A stretch of 64,000 nt of DNA from Ignavibacteriota bacterium (GCA_016716225.1 JADJWT010000001.1:868001-932000); one strand, 5' to 3'; shown: positions 37,424-46,632, numbered from the stretch's first letter. The notes: a model not told the origin generated them from the letters alone. Made by a program: numbers and translations.

Positions 37424-37492
37424 TTAAATTTCACCGACACTCACAAATTGTAAGTTATGGTGATGATGATATATTAAAGAAATGTTTTTCAT
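37424..37492 (-). CDS. hisL: Histidine operon leader peptide with four consecutive His codons
   Basis: A 22-codon ORF on the minus strand begins ATG at 37492: MKNISLIY, then CAT CAT CAC CAT (four His), then NLQFVSVGEI and TAA at 37426-37424. The antiterminator segment TGTCGG lies near the end of this ORF, about 25 bases after the His codons, and the terminator follows at 37397. This is the classical ribosome-stalling attenuator layout: low charged tRNA-His stalls the ribosome at the His run, frees the antiterminator and lets hisG be read. It is too short for usual gene callers. Confidence 0.88.
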   Translation of the reverse strand: MKNISLIYHHHHNLQFVSVGEI

Positions 37493-37596
37493 AATTGCTT
37501 CAAAAATAGCTATAAATATTTTAAAATCAACTTAGTAATATTTGTAAAATAATTTAAAGATATTTAAATGTAATTTTATTCACTTTAGTGTATTTA

Positions 37597-38325
37597 TTAA
37601 AACTTACTTAAAAAATACGGAAGCATATTTCTCCAAGTTGGCCAATCATGTTTTATATCAAATCCCCAAAGATCAAGCCAGTGCGGAATATTTTTTGAAT
37701 TTAAAATGTTTGATAATTTTATTGAAGAATTTGGATCTTCAAAATCGCCTTGACCAGAAGCAATTACAATTCCCATATTATTTCTCATTTGGCTGAGATA
37801 ATTTTCATCATTAGAATTAGGTAAAAAATCTATTGGTGAATTAAAATAAACATGATCATCATAATAACCTTTTGCATAATACTTTAAATCATAAACTCCG
37901 CTCATTGCAATTGTTCCTTTAAATACTTCGGGAATTCTAAAAAAAGTATTTGCTGCATGATAAGCTCCAAGTGAGGCTCCAGTTGTAATAATTGGAACTT
38001 TTCCATTACAATTATTATAAATAAAAGGAACAACTTCCTCAATTATATATTGATTATATTGTCCGTGACGCAAAGATTTGTGCGGCGGATAAATTGAATT
38101 GTTCAGCCACGATTCATTATTTATACTATTTATTGAAAATACTTTGAACTTTCCTTCGTTTATAAACCAAGAAATTGAATCAATTAATTGAAATCTTTCA
38201 TATTCCAAAAAATCTGCGCCGGCTGTTGGAAACATTAATAGCGGAGTTCCATAATTTCCATAAACAACAATTTCCATTTCCTTAAATAAACTTGGGCTAT
38301 ACCACTTATGAATTTCTCTTTTCAT
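37597..38325 (-). CDS. Cytoplasmic esterase-like alpha/beta hydrolase
   Basis: The 242-residue protein has no signal peptide, a PTAGADFLEYERF oxyanion-side region, the nucleophile elbow TGASLGAYHAA (Ser near 119) and a C-terminal GFDIKHDWPTW carrying the probable catalytic His. It resembles the putative-esterase (esterase D-like) group. It lies alone upstream of the his leader and is divergent from the DUF2807 lipoprotein gene. Substrate unknown. Confidence 0.8.
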   Translation of the reverse strand: MKREIHKWYSPSLFKEMEIVVYGNYGTPLLMFPTAGADFLEYERFQLIDSISWFINEGKFKVFSINSINNESWLNNSIYPPHKSLRHGQYNQYIIEEVVPFIYNNCNGKVPIITTGASLGAYHAANTFFRIPEVFKGTIAMSGVYDLKYYAKGYYDDHVYFNSPIDFLPNSNDENYLSQMRNNMGIVIASGQGDFEDPNSSIKLSNILNSKNIPHWLDLWGFDIKHDWPTWRNMLPYFLSKF

Positions 38326-38482
38326 ATTATTTTAATTTATGTTAAATAATTGTAAAATTATTTCATACTTAATGAAAATTCAACTTTTTAAATTTATATT
38401 TGTAAAAAATAAGTTTGATCGGTAATTTTTTAAACTTTCTAACTATATTATAAATAAATATTTAAACAGATTTGAGGAATCC

Positions 38483-39130
38483 ATGAAAATTAAAATACTT
38501 TTAGCGTTAATTGTTATTGCTATTAGTTTAGCTGGCTGTTTTTCATCAAGTATAAAGGGAAGCGGAAATTCCGTAACCGAAGAAAGAAAATTAGATTACG
38601 TTAGCAGAATTGAAATTGATGGAAATTTTAATATCGAAATTGCAAGTGGAGAAGTTTCAAGCTTAAAAATTGAAGCGGAAGATAATATTATTCCGCTTAT
38701 TGAAACGAAAGTCGATGATGAAAAATTGACAATCAAAATGAAAGAAAAAATTACAAATCTTAGAGAAATTAGAATTAAAATTTCCACACATGATTTAGTT
38801 GAATTAGAATCTGAAGGAAAAAGTAATATTAATATTAAAGGTTTGAATACAGACGATTTTGAACTTTCCAGCGATGGCGAAGGTGAAATTACAATTGAAG
38901 GAAAAGTTGATTACTTAAATGTTACAATGGATGGAGAAGGAAAACTTTTAGCAAAAGATTTGCTTTCCAAAAATGCAACGGTTAATCTTTATGGTGATGG
39001 AAAAGCTGAAGTGAATGCCAGAAAATTATTAAAAGCAAAAGTTAAAGGTTCCGGTTCGGTAGATTATTACGGTGATCCGGAAGAAATATCAATTGATACT
39101 TCAAAAGGCGGTGCAGTAAATAAAAAGTAA
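38483..39130 (+). CDS. DUF2807 (GIN-domain) lipoprotein
   Basis: The 215-residue protein has a lipoprotein signal peptide with lipobox LAGC (Cys19) and a DUF2807 domain (about 40-205), a stack of short beta strands (RIEIDGNFNIEIASG, DDFELSSDGEGEITIEG, DGEGKLLAKDLLS). Family function is unknown. It is similar in style to the DUF4097 protein at 18414. A terminator hairpin follows. Confidence 0.85.
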   Translation: MKIKILLALIVIAISLAGCFSSSIKGSGNSVTEERKLDYVSRIEIDGNFNIEIASGEVSSLKIEAEDNIIPLIETKVDDEKLTIKMKEKITNLREIRIKISTHDLVELESEGKSNINIKGLNTDDFELSSDGEGEITIEGKVDYLNVTMDGEGKLLAKDLLSKNATVNLYGDGKAEVNARKLLKAKVKGSGSVDYYGDPEEISIDTSKGGAVNKK

Positions 39131-39143
39131 GTTTTATTTCTTG

Positions 39144-39191
39144 ATGTCATTTCAATTTTATTTATCTTCAAATATTGAAATGACATTTTTA
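39144..39191 (+). terminator. Terminator after the DUF2807 gene
   Basis: ATGTCATTTCAAT (39144-39156) pairs with ATTGAAATGACAT (39174-39186), a perfect 13-bp stem followed by TTTTTATTTT, 12 bases before uvrB. Confidence 0.9.
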
Positions 39192-39203
39192 TTTTAAACC
39201 AAC

Positions 39204-41216
39204 ATGAATAAATTTGAATTAGTATCTTCATATAAACCTTCCGGAGATCAGCCCGAAGCAATTAAACAGCTTACGGAAGGAATAAATTCCGGCGAAAAAC
39301 ATCAAGTTTTACTTGGCGTTACGGGAAGCGGAAAAACGTATACAATCTCAAATGTTATTGCAAATATTAATAAACCAACATTAATAATTTCACATAACAA
39401 AACTCTTGCTGCACAATTATATTCTGAGTTTAAATCTTTCTTCCCAAATAATTCTGTAGAATTTTTTATCAGTTATTATGATTATTATCAGCCGGAAGCT
39501 TATGTTGTAAAACGCGATTTATATATAGAAAAAGATTTTTCCGTAAATGAAGAAATTGATCGGCTTAGATTAAAAGCCACAACTTCATTAATTGAAGGAA
39601 GAAATGATGTAATAATTATTGCAAGCGTAAGCTGTATTTATGGAATCGGAGCGCCGGATCAATATGCTCAGCAAATTATATTTTTGAAAAAAGGTGCGGT
39701 TATTGAGCGAAAAAAACTTCTGCGTTCTTTAATAGACATTTATTATGTAAGAAATGATATAGAATTTACACGCGGATCTTTTAGAGCAAGAGGTGATGTT
39801 GTAGAAATAATTCCGGCATATCAATATGAAGAAGCAATTCGTATAGAATTTTGGGATGACGAAATTGAAAAAATTTCTTTAATTGATGCAATTACCGGAG
39901 ATTTTATAAAAGAAGTCGATTCAATTCCGGTATATCCCGCAAAATATTTTGTTACTACAAAAAGTCAAGTTACCAACGCAATTAAAACAATTGATGAAGA
40001 ACTTAAAGAAAGATTAAAATATTATTGGGCAGAAGAAAAATATCTTGAAGCTCAAAGAATTGAGCAAAGAACTCGTTATGATATTGAAATGATGCGAGAA
40101 ATCGGATATTGCGCCGGAGTGGAAAATTATTCCAGACATATGGATGCAAGACCTCCAGGTTCGCGCCCTTCTTGTTTATTTGATTATTTTCCTAAAGATT
40201 ATCTTCTAATAATTGATGAATCTCATGTAACAGTTTCGCAAATTCGCGGAATGTATTTGGGTGATAGATCCAGAAAAGAAACTTTGGTTGAACATGGATT
40301 TCGACTTCCCTCAGCATTGGATAATCGTCCGCTTAAATTTGAAGAATTTGAGAATTTAACAAATCAAATTATTTATGTAAGCGCTACCCCCGGTGATTAT
40401 GAAATGACAAAAACCGGTGGTGCATTTATTGAGCAAATTATTCGTCCAACCGGACTTTTAGACCCGGAAATTGAAGTAAGACCAATAAAAGGTCAAATTG
40501 ATAATCTAATCGGTGAAATTAGAAATCGCTCAATAATTGGTGAACGTGTGTTAGTTACAACACTCACAAAAAAAATGGCAGAAGATTTAACTGATTATTT
40601 GGATAAAATTAATATTAAAGTTCGATATATTCACAGTGATATTGATGCTTTGGAAAGAGTGGAAATAATTCGTGATTTAAGAATTGGCGATTTTGATGTT
40701 TTGGTTGGTGTAAATCTTTTAAGAGAAGGTTTAGATTTGCCGGAAGTTTCACTTGTTGCAATAATTGATGCGGATAAAGAAGGATTTCTGCGAAGTGAAC
40801 GATCGTTAATGCAAACTGCGGGAAGAACAGCAAGAAATGTAAACGGAAAAGTTATTATGTATGCTGATGTTATAACAAATTCAATGGCAAAAACAATAAA
40901 AGAAACTAACCGAAGAAGAAAACTACAGCTTGAATATAATAATGAAAATAATATTACTCCCAAAACAATTTTTAAAAGTAGGGAAGACATTTTAAATTCA
41001 ACTTCAATTGCAGAATTAAGAAAAAAAGAACCAGGAAGCGATGCTGCTTTTGCAAAAGTTGCGGAACCGGTTTTAAAATATATGACAAATGATCAGAAAA
41101 AAGATTTAATTGAACAACTTGAAGAAGAAATGTTAAACGCCGCCAAAGATTTGGAATTTGAAAAAGCTGCAGGATTACGTGATGAAATTGAAAAACTTAG
41201 AAAAATGATTAAATAA
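39204..41216 (+). CDS. uvrB: UvrABC excinuclease subunit B
   Basis: The 670-residue helicase-like protein has Walker A GVTGSGKT (about 40-47), the beta-hairpin region [17 protein letters not shown], the SF2 motifs [19 protein letters not shown] and QTAGRTARN, and a C-terminal UVR domain (about 632-668, [16 protein letters not shown]) for UvrC binding. It locates and verifies bulky lesions in nucleotide excision repair. Full family length. It is not near the photolyase and has no CarH-type operator. Confidence 0.98.
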   Translation: MNKFELVSSYKPSGDQPEAIKQLTEGINSGEKHQVLLGVTGSGKTYTISNVIANINKPTLIISHNKTLAAQLYSEFKSFFPNNSVEFFISYYDYYQPEAYVVKRDLYIEKDFSVNEEIDRLRLKATTSLIEGRNDVIIIASVSCIYGIGAPDQYAQQIIFLKKGAVIERKKLLRSLIDIYYVRNDIEFTRGSFRARGDVVEIIPAYQYEEAIRIEFWDDEIEKISLIDAITGDFIKEVDSIPVYPAKYFVTTKSQVTNAIKTIDEELKERLKYYWAEEKYLEAQRIEQRTRYDIEMMREIGYCAGVENYSRHMDARPPGSRPSCLFDYFPKDYLLIIDESHVTVSQIRGMYLGDRSRKETLVEHGFRLPSALDNRPLKFEEFENLTNQIIYVSATPGDYEMTKTGGAFIEQIIRPTGLLDPEIEVRPIKGQIDNLIGEIRNRSIIGERVLVTTLTKKMAEDLTDYLDKINIKVRYIHSDIDALERVEIIRDLRIGDFDVLVGVNLLREGLDLPEVSLVAIIDADKEGFLRSERSLMQTAGRTARNVNGKVIMYADVITNSMAKTIKETNRRRKLQLEYNNENNITPKTIFKSREDILNSTSIAELRKKEPGSDAAFAKVAEPVLKYMTNDQKKDLIEQLEEEMLNAAKDLEFEKAAGLRDEIEKLRKMIK

Positions 41217-41217
41217 A

Positions 41218-41991
41218 TTAAAACATTATATTATACTTTGCGATCAGCTCTAAAGCCAATTCTTTATAAGCCAAAGAAGCTTTTGAATTGGGTAAAATTA
41301 TACTCAACGGTTTTTTACTAAAAGTTACATTCATCATATTTACATCTTTGGGAATTGAAACATTCATCATTAATCTCGGAAATCTTTTATATAATTCGGC
41401 TTTAATTTTAAACGCAGCTTTTATATTTCTTTCGTATACAGTTAAAAATATTCCGTCAATTTTTAGATTTCTATTATACAAAGTTTTTACGTACTCAACT
41501 CTTTTAGCTAAAGTTTTTATAGCATCTAAAGAATATTCATCCGTTCTAATTGGTGCAATTACAGAATCTGAAGCAATTAATGCAAGTGATGTTGTTCCAA
41601 ATAAATATGGCGGGCAATCAAAAATAATAAATTCATAATTTGCTCTAATGCTGTTTATAATATTTCTTAACAAGAAATTATTTGCAATTAATCTATTTTG
41701 TCTTCCTTCCTCAACAGAGTTTAATTTCATTTGAGGAATACAAAATAAATTTTCAATTTCGGTTGGATGAATTACTTTATCAATGGTTTTTGAATAACTA
41801 AAAACATCAAATACATCGCCAAAAATATTTTCTTCAGTAAAACCTAAGGATAGAGAACATGATGCTGTTGGGTCTAAATCAACAAGTAGAGTTTTAAAAT
41901 TTTGTTTGGCAAACTTTATGGCAAGATTCACGGCAGAAGTTGTTTTTCCAACTCCACCTTTCGGAAGAATAACAGAAATCACTTTTCCCAA
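41218..41991 (-). CDS. Orphan ParA/Soj-family ATPase
   Basis: The 257-residue protein has the deviant Walker A KGGVGKTT (residues 11-18), VDLDPTASCS, the Walker B region FIIFDCPPYLFG and AFKIKAELYKRFP near the C-terminus. ParA ATPases form dynamic dimers on DNA to place chromosomes, plasmids or protein machines. No ParB, parS cluster or MinE-like partner lies nearby, so cargo cannot be assigned; chromosomal, secretion or polar machines are all possible. It converges on uvrB with a one-base gap. Confidence 0.88.
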   Translation of the reverse strand: MGKVISVILPKGGVGKTTSAVNLAIKFAKQNFKTLLVDLDPTASCSLSLGFTEENIFGDVFDVFSYSKTIDKVIHPTEIENLFCIPQMKLNSVEEGRQNRLIANNFLLRNIINSIRANYEFIIFDCPPYLFGTTSLALIASDSVIAPIRTDEYSLDAIKTLAKRVEYVKTLYNRNLKIDGIFLTVYERNIKAAFKIKAELYKRFPRLMMNVSIPKDVNMMNVTFSKKPLSIILPNSKASLAYKELALELIAKYNIMF

Positions 41992-42130
41992 AGAATCGGT
42001 CCCCCAAACCTATTCAAAAGATAACACTACATTTCCAGGTTAATTATACAAAAATTTTTACAATTATTATATGAACTAGATCAAGTCTTAAAAAATTAAT
42101 GGGGGATAATTTTTTAAAATTTGAGGTACT

Positions 42131-43120
42131 TTATATATCACATTTCAAATATTTTTCACAGATTTTTTGCATTGCCGAATTTGCGGAATTAAAAGCCCAA
42201 ATTATTGATCCACCTTTTTGTCCGGCACTTAAATCTCCAATTAAAAATAATCCGGAAACATTTGTTTCATAACCTTCTTTTAGAATTGGTTCTGGTCCGT
42301 TAAATTCAATACCAATCATTTTAAGAAAATTTTCCGGAGTGCTTCCGCCTAAAGCGTAAATTATATAATCAAATTCGATGTTTCCGTATATATCTTCCTC
42401 AAATCTAACAATTGGTTTATTATTATGTGTTATTAATTTATTAATATTTGAATTTAATAGAAGGTTTACCTTTTTGTTTTTTGCAAGTGCTAACAAACTT
42501 TCTTTATTAATATTATTCATTCGAGAGAATTCGTTTTTTCTATAACTTAAATAAACATTATTGTTTTCAATATCTTCAGATAAAAATTGGCAATATTCCG
42601 AAGCTGAATCTCCGCCACCAACAACCAGGACTTTAGAATTTTTTATTTCAAAAGTTGTTAAATCAAACAAAACTTTTTCTTTCAGTTCATTTGGAATTTT
42701 ATAATCCGGTTTATTTGGTTTTCCTAAAATTCCAACGGCTATTGCAACAATTCTTGATTGATAAATATTATTTTCTGAAATTACTTTAAAAGTACTATCA
42801 GTTTCAGATTTTTCAATTTTGTAAACAGTTTCATTGTAATGAACATTTAATTCATTATCTTCAATTGCTTTATCCAAATAAGAAATTGTTTCATGTTTGG
42901 TTGAATCTGTTAAACACATAACTCCTGTGCAAACCGGCGTAAATCCTTTATAATTTGCAGTAACTAATTTTTTATCTGGATAATATTTTTTTATTGTAAA
43001 TGAGTGTTCTGCGGATTTTTCCAAAATTAGAATTTTATCTTTTGAAACTCCGTAATTATGTGCTTCCACACCAAGACTAATTCCACCCGGACCAGCACCA
43101 ATAATTAATATTTCGTACAT
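42131..43120 (-). CDS. Thioredoxin-reductase-like FAD/NAD(P) oxidoreductase (YpdA-like)
   Basis: The 329-residue flavoprotein has an FAD motif GAGPGG (8-13), a second nucleotide-binding motif VVGGGDSAS (166-174) and the C-terminal FAD motif GLFLIGDLSAGQKGGSI. It lacks the CxxC of thioredoxin reductase between the two folds, but has Cys64-x4-Cys69 (CTGVMC) near the N-terminus. The overall layout resembles the YpdA bacillithiol-disulfide reductase group and related ferredoxin/flavin reductases. The substrate is unknown. It is divergent from the esterase gene at 43252. Confidence 0.82.
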   Translation of the reverse strand: MYEILIIGAGPGGISLGVEAHNYGVSKDKILILEKSAEHSFTIKKYYPDKKLVTANYKGFTPVCTGVMCLTDSTKHETISYLDKAIEDNELNVHYNETVYKIEKSETDSTFKVISENNIYQSRIVAIAVGILGKPNKPDYKIPNELKEKVLFDLTTFEIKNSKVLVVGGGDSASEYCQFLSEDIENNNVYLSYRKNEFSRMNNINKESLLALAKNKKVNLLLNSNINKLITHNNKPIVRFEEDIYGNIEFDYIIYALGGSTPENFLKMIGIEFNGPEPILKEGYETNVSGLFLIGDLSAGQKGGSIIWAFNSANSAMQKICEKYLKCDI

Positions 43121-43251
43121 TTTATCCTTTATTTTTTACAAAATATGATGAATGAATTTTTAATCAGATTCAACTTTTACTTTTCGCAATCGAAAATAAC
43201 ATAATTAAGAATTCGAATTTTATTAAACTTGTAAATTTCCAATTAAGTTTT

Positions 43252-44532
43252 ATGAAAAAACTCCTATGTGTTTACTTAACTATTTTACTTTTCCCAATAA
43301 ATATTTTTCCACAATATGATTCTCTTTATCATAATAAAATATGGAGAACTTATTTAACTCATCTTCCACCACAATATAGTTCAAATGAAGATAAAGAATA
43401 CCCACTTGTCTTGGTTTTGCATGGAGGATTTGGAAATGCATACAATATTGAAGAACAATCACAATTTAGCATAAAAGCTGATACGGCAAAAATTCCGTTT
43501 ATTGTAGTTTATCCGGAAGGAGTAAAAAGTCCGATAAACATTACAACTTGGAATGCCGGTGGCTGCTACGGATATTCCGCAAATACAAATATTGATGATG
43601 TAGATTTTATTTCAACATTGGTAGACACAATTGAAAGCAAATATAAAATTGATAAAAATAGAATTTATGCAAGCGGATTATCAAACGGCGGAATGATGAG
43701 TTATAGATTAGCTGCTGAATTAAGCAATAGAATTGCGGCAATTGCTCCGGTTGCTTCAATGATGGTTAATGAAAATTTTTTTGAACCGGTAAATTCAATT
43801 CCAATTATTCATTTGCATTCATTTTTGGATGACAGCGTTCCAATTGAAGGAGGTTTGGGGGATGGCACAGCAAATTATGAATATCCGCCTTTAGATTCTG
43901 TTTTAAATATATGGGCAAATATTAATAACTGTAATAAAATTGATATTGTTTTTGATGAACCAGGAAAATATCTTTATAAAACTTGGACGAATTGCAATGA
44001 TGAAAAAAATATTGATTTATATGTAACTTATGATGGCGGACATTCTTGGCCCGGAGGAACAATTCCGCGAATTGGTGCTGATCCGGTTTCTGAGCAGATA
44101 AATGCAACAAATTTAATTTGGGATTTTTTTCTAAAGCATCCGAAAGAAAATACAACAAATATTAAATTTGATGAAAAATTAAATTCGAGTTTTGAACTTT
44201 ATCAAAATTATCCGAATCCGTTTAATCCTACAACAACAATAAAATATTCTATTCCATCTTTTTCTGTCAGTTCGATCGAAGAGAGAAATCTCAGAGATTT
44301 CTCGTCGCAAGTTTACCAGATGCGGCTGGCTCATCTAAATGACAATGTGAAAATAACTTTAAAGGTATTTGATGTTTTAGGTCGAGAAAATAATACGCTT
44401 GTAAATGAAATTCAAAAACCTGGAAATTATGAAATTCAGTTTGATGGAAATTTTCAACCAAGTGGAATTTATTTTTACAGATTGCAATTCAATAATTTTT
44501 CTAAAACAAAATCTATGTTATTATTAAAGTAG
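43252..44532 (+). CDS. Secreted PHB-depolymerase/feruloyl-esterase-like hydrolase with C-terminal sorting domain
   Basis: The 426-residue protein has a signal peptide (about 1-21), an esterase core (about 25-300: LVLVLHGGFGNA, nucleophile elbow ASGLSNGGMMSYR, later TYDGGHSWPGG with the probable catalytic His) of the poly(3-hydroxybutyrate) depolymerase / LpqC type, and a type IX-style sorting domain starting FELYQNYPNPFNPTTTIKYS (about 309-426). Residues about 338-365 come from a palindromic repeat inserted in frame (44265-44344), replacing the usual short loop before VKITLKVFDVLG. The end GIYFYRLQFNNF and KSMLLLK is intact, so export is probably kept. Confidence 0.88.
   Translation: MKKLLCVYLTILLFPINIFPQYDSLYHNKIWRTYLTHLPPQYSSNEDKEYPLVLVLHGGFGNAYNIEEQSQFSIKADTAKIPFIVVYPEGVKSPINITTWNAGGCYGYSANTNIDDVDFISTLVDTIESKYKIDKNRIYASGLSNGGMMSYRLAAELSNRIAAIAPVASMMVNENFFEPVNSIPIIHLHSFLDDSVPIEGGLGDGTANYEYPPLDSVLNIWANINNCNKIDIVFDEPGKYLYKTWTNCNDEKNIDLYVTYDGGHSWPGGTIPRIGADPVSEQINATNLIWDFFLKHPKENTTNIKFDEKLNSSFELYQNYPNPFNPTTTIKYSIPSFSVSSIEERNLRDFSSQVYQMRLAHLNDNVKITLKVFDVLGRENNTLVNEIQKPGNYEIQFDGNFQPSGIYFYRLQFNNFSKTKSMLLLK
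44265..44344. repeat. Palindromic repeat inserted in frame in a coding region
   Basis: An 80-base element bounded by TGTCA (44265-44269) and TGACA (44340-44344) contains the perfect hairpin GAGAAATCTC-A-GAGATTTCTC (44283-44303). It has the look of the non-coding dispersed repeats of this genome class (TGTCA...GAAATCTC...TGACA), yet it is translated here as a charged loop (SSIEERNLRDFSSQVYQMRL) within the sorting domain without changing the frame. Confidence 0.8.
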
Positions 44533-44557
44533 AGATTTGATTTATCAAATCTCTACT
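44528..44557. terminator. Hairpin overlapping the esterase stop codon
   Basis: AGTAGAGATTTGA, loop TTTA, TCAAATCTCTACT: a perfect 13-bp stem whose left arm includes the TAG stop at 44530-44532. No long T-run follows on the plus strand, but it lies between convergent genes and probably stops or protects both transcripts. It may also be a repeat-family member. Confidence 0.65.
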
Positions 44558-44594
44558 GTTAAATTTCTTCAAAATTATTCACTGCAAACTAATT

Positions 44595-45506
44595 TTAATA
44601 TAAATCTGCAATTGATAAATATCTTTCTCCGCTATCATAATTAAAACCCAAGACTGTAGTACCTTCAGAAATTTCAGGCAATTTTTTATTAATTGCAGCC
44701 AAAGTTGCACCGGAAGAAATTCCTCCGAATAGACCTTCTTCCTTTGCGGCTCTTTGTGCAAATTCAAAAGCCTCTTCTTTTTCTATTTGAATAACTCCAT
44801 CCAACAAATTTGTGTTTAAATTTTTAGGAATAAATCCGGCCCCAATTCCTTGTATCGGATGCGGACCAGGTTTTCCTCCACTAATTACCGGGGATAAAAC
44901 TGGTTCAACAGCAAAAACTTTTAAATGAGAAAATTTATTCTTTAAAACTTGCGCAACTCCGGTTATATGTCCGCCAGTTCCAACTCCGGTAATTAAATAA
45001 TCTATTCCTTCCAGAAAATCATTTAAAATTTCTTGGGCTGTTGTTTTAGTATGAATATCAACATTTGCTTGATTTTCAAATTGTTGCGGAATCCATGCAT
45101 TTGGATTTGAGTTTGCAATTTCTTTTGCTTTTTCAATTGCGCCGTTCATTCCTTTTTCTTTTGGAGTTAGTTCAAATTTTGCACCAAATGCCGACATGAT
45201 TTTTCTTCTTTCTACACTCATTGATTCCGGCATTACTAAAATTAATTCGTAACCTTTAACTGCGGCAACCATTGCTAAACCAATACCGGTATTGCCGGAA
45301 GTCGGTTCAACAATTATACTATCTTTTTTTAATATTCCTTTTTGCTCCGCATCTTCTATCATTGAAAGAGCAATTCTATCTTTTATACTTCCACCGGGAT
45401 TTGCTCTTTCAAGTTTTATCCAAACATTAGTTTTATCGCCAAATAATTTATTTATTTTAAGATGTGGTGTATTTCCTATGGTTTGTAATATATTTTCTGC
45501 TTTCAT
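44595..45506 (-). CDS. cysK: Cysteine synthase A (O-acetylserine sulfhydrylase)
   Basis: The 303-residue PLP fold-type II enzyme has the Schiff-base lysine Lys42 in [11 protein letters not shown], the substrate loop [12 protein letters not shown], the phosphate loop [10 protein letters not shown] and [10 protein letters not shown]. It makes cysteine from O-acetylserine and sulfide. It starts 23 bases after cysE on the same strand, so acetylation and sulfhydrylation are one operon. The frame ends with SIADLY, an ordinary length for CysK. Confidence 0.97.
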   Translation of the reverse strand: MKAENILQTIGNTPHLKINKLFGDKTNVWIKLERANPGGSIKDRIALSMIEDAEQKGILKKDSIIVEPTSGNTGIGLAMVAAVKGYELILVMPESMSVERRKIMSAFGAKFELTPKEKGMNGAIEKAKEIANSNPNAWIPQQFENQANVDIHTKTTAQEILNDFLEGIDYLITGVGTGGHITGVAQVLKNKFSHLKVFAVEPVLSPVISGGKPGPHPIQGIGAGFIPKNLNTNLLDGVIQIEKEEAFEFAQRAAKEEGLFGGISSGATLAAINKKLPEISEGTTVLGFNYDSGERYLSIADLY

Positions 45507-45529
45507 TTTTTTGCCTTTCTTGAAATTAA

Positions 45530-46372
45530 TTAAATAATAAATTCTAATGGTTCCGGTTCACTTGTTTTTCTTAATCGAACTTCACTTTTATGATAGACTA
45601 TTGAATTTTCCGAAACACTTTCAGTCAACCAAACATTTCCGCCAATTATACTATTTTTTCCAATTACAGTATTTCCTCCTAAAATTACGGCTTGAGCATA
45701 AATAATTACATTATCATTTATTGTTGGATGTCTTTTAGTTTGCGCTAAATTTTTATCAACACTTAACGCACCCAAAGTTACACCTTGATAAATTTTTACA
45801 TTATTTCCAATTTCGCAAGTTTCGCCAATTACAATTCCAGTTCCGTGATCAATGAAAAAGGAATGACCAATTCTTGCTCCGGGATGAATATCAATGCCCG
45901 TTTCTTGGTGTGCGTATTCAGTTAAGATTCTTGGTAGAATCGGAACTTTTAGATTGAATAAAATATGCGCAAATCTATAAATTGCAATTGCTCTAAATCC
46001 CGGGTAAGCTAAAATTACTTCATCAATATTATGCGCAGCGGGATCTCCTTCATAAATTGCTTTTGCATCATTCCACAATTCTGAATTAATATCATAAATT
46101 TCCTCGAAGAAATTATCACATATTTCATCAATGTTTTCGATGGAATTATTGTTAAGTAAAATTAAAAGTGATTTAAGATTGCGTTTTAGTAAAATTAATT
46201 TACTTTCAATATCTTGTTCCGAATAATAAATATCAGATGCAAAATGAGGGAAAAGTAGTTGCATTAAATCGTTTATAAATTTTTGTGCTTCAATTTTTAT
46301 TGGTTTTATAACTTTATGTTCTTTTCGATTTTCAATTAAAGTTTTTGAAATTTTGCTAAAATTTGTATTCAT
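45530..46372 (-). CDS. cysE: Serine O-acetyltransferase
   Basis: The 280-residue protein has an N-terminal helical domain (about 1-150) and a left-handed beta-helix of hexapeptide repeats with the SAT signature [20 protein letters not shown] and [20 protein letters not shown]. It makes O-acetylserine for CysK. The C-terminus is [14 protein letters not shown]; a terminal Ile fits the CysK-binding tail known for SATs. Transcription starts beyond a short upstream ORF with two late Cys codons (46454-46531) and a hairpin next to its GGAG ribosome site. Confidence 0.95.
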   Translation of the reverse strand: MNTNFSKISKTLIENRKEHKVIKPIKIEAQKFINDLMQLLFPHFASDIYYSEQDIESKLILLKRNLKSLLILLNNNSIENIDEICDNFFEEIYDINSELWNDAKAIYEGDPAAHNIDEVILAYPGFRAIAIYRFAHILFNLKVPILPRILTEYAHQETGIDIHPGARIGHSFFIDHGTGIVIGETCEIGNNVKIYQGVTLGALSVDKNLAQTKRHPTINDNVIIYAQAVILGGNTVIGKNSIIGGNVWLTESVSENSIVYHKSEVRLRKTSEPEPLEFII

Positions 46373-46387
46373 GATAAAATAAACTCC

Positions 46388-46407
46388 AATTATTCAAAAG
46401 AATAATT
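46388..46407 (-). promoter_or_regulatory. Hairpin next to the cysE ribosome-binding site
   Basis: In the minus-strand transcript AATTATTC, loop TTTT, GAATAATT forms a perfect 8-bp stem that ends directly before GGAG (forward CTCC, 46384-46387), 11 bases before the cysE ATG. It could affect ribosome access. There is no T-run, so it is not a terminator. Confidence 0.5.
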
Positions 46408-46453
46408 CTTAGGATTTTTAAAATTTGTAATTAGTTAGAAAATATTTGAAGCA

Positions 46454-46531
46454 TCAACAGATGCAGGTAGAATGGTATCCGTGTGTTAAATTTGGATTGC
46501 TTAAGATTTCTATGTGTGCAAGAATATTCAT
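46454..46531 (-). CDS. Possible cysteine-sensing leader ORF upstream of cysE
   Basis: A 25-codon ORF on the minus strand starts ATG at 46531 (MNILAHIEILSNPN) and ends STCIC then TGA, with Cys codons 3rd-from-last and last positions before the stop. Its 3' end overlaps a small hairpin (GCATC-TGTT-GATGC, 46451-46464). Cys-rich upstream ORFs regulate cysteine genes in Actinobacteria; here two Cys codons at the stop are suggestive but may be chance. No strong ribosome site was noted. Confidence 0.4.
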   Translation of the reverse strand: MNILAHIEILSNPNLTHGYHSTCIC

Positions 46532-46603
46532 AATCAAATAATAAAAAATAAAAGACTCTGTGTCAACTTATAAATTTGGGATATTCTTATTTTTATAAAA
46601 TTA

Positions 46604-46627
46604 CCGCAGACAAATGTCTGCGGCTAC
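46604..46627. repeat. Extragenic palindrome (GGCTAC family) after pgi
   Basis: CCGCAGACA and TGTCTGCGG pair perfectly around AA and are followed by CTAC. It is the same form as 11906-11929. On the minus strand it lies directly after the pgi stop and is followed by TAATTTTATAAAAA, so it may serve as the pgi terminator. Confidence 0.75.
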
Positions 46628-46632
46628 GTATG

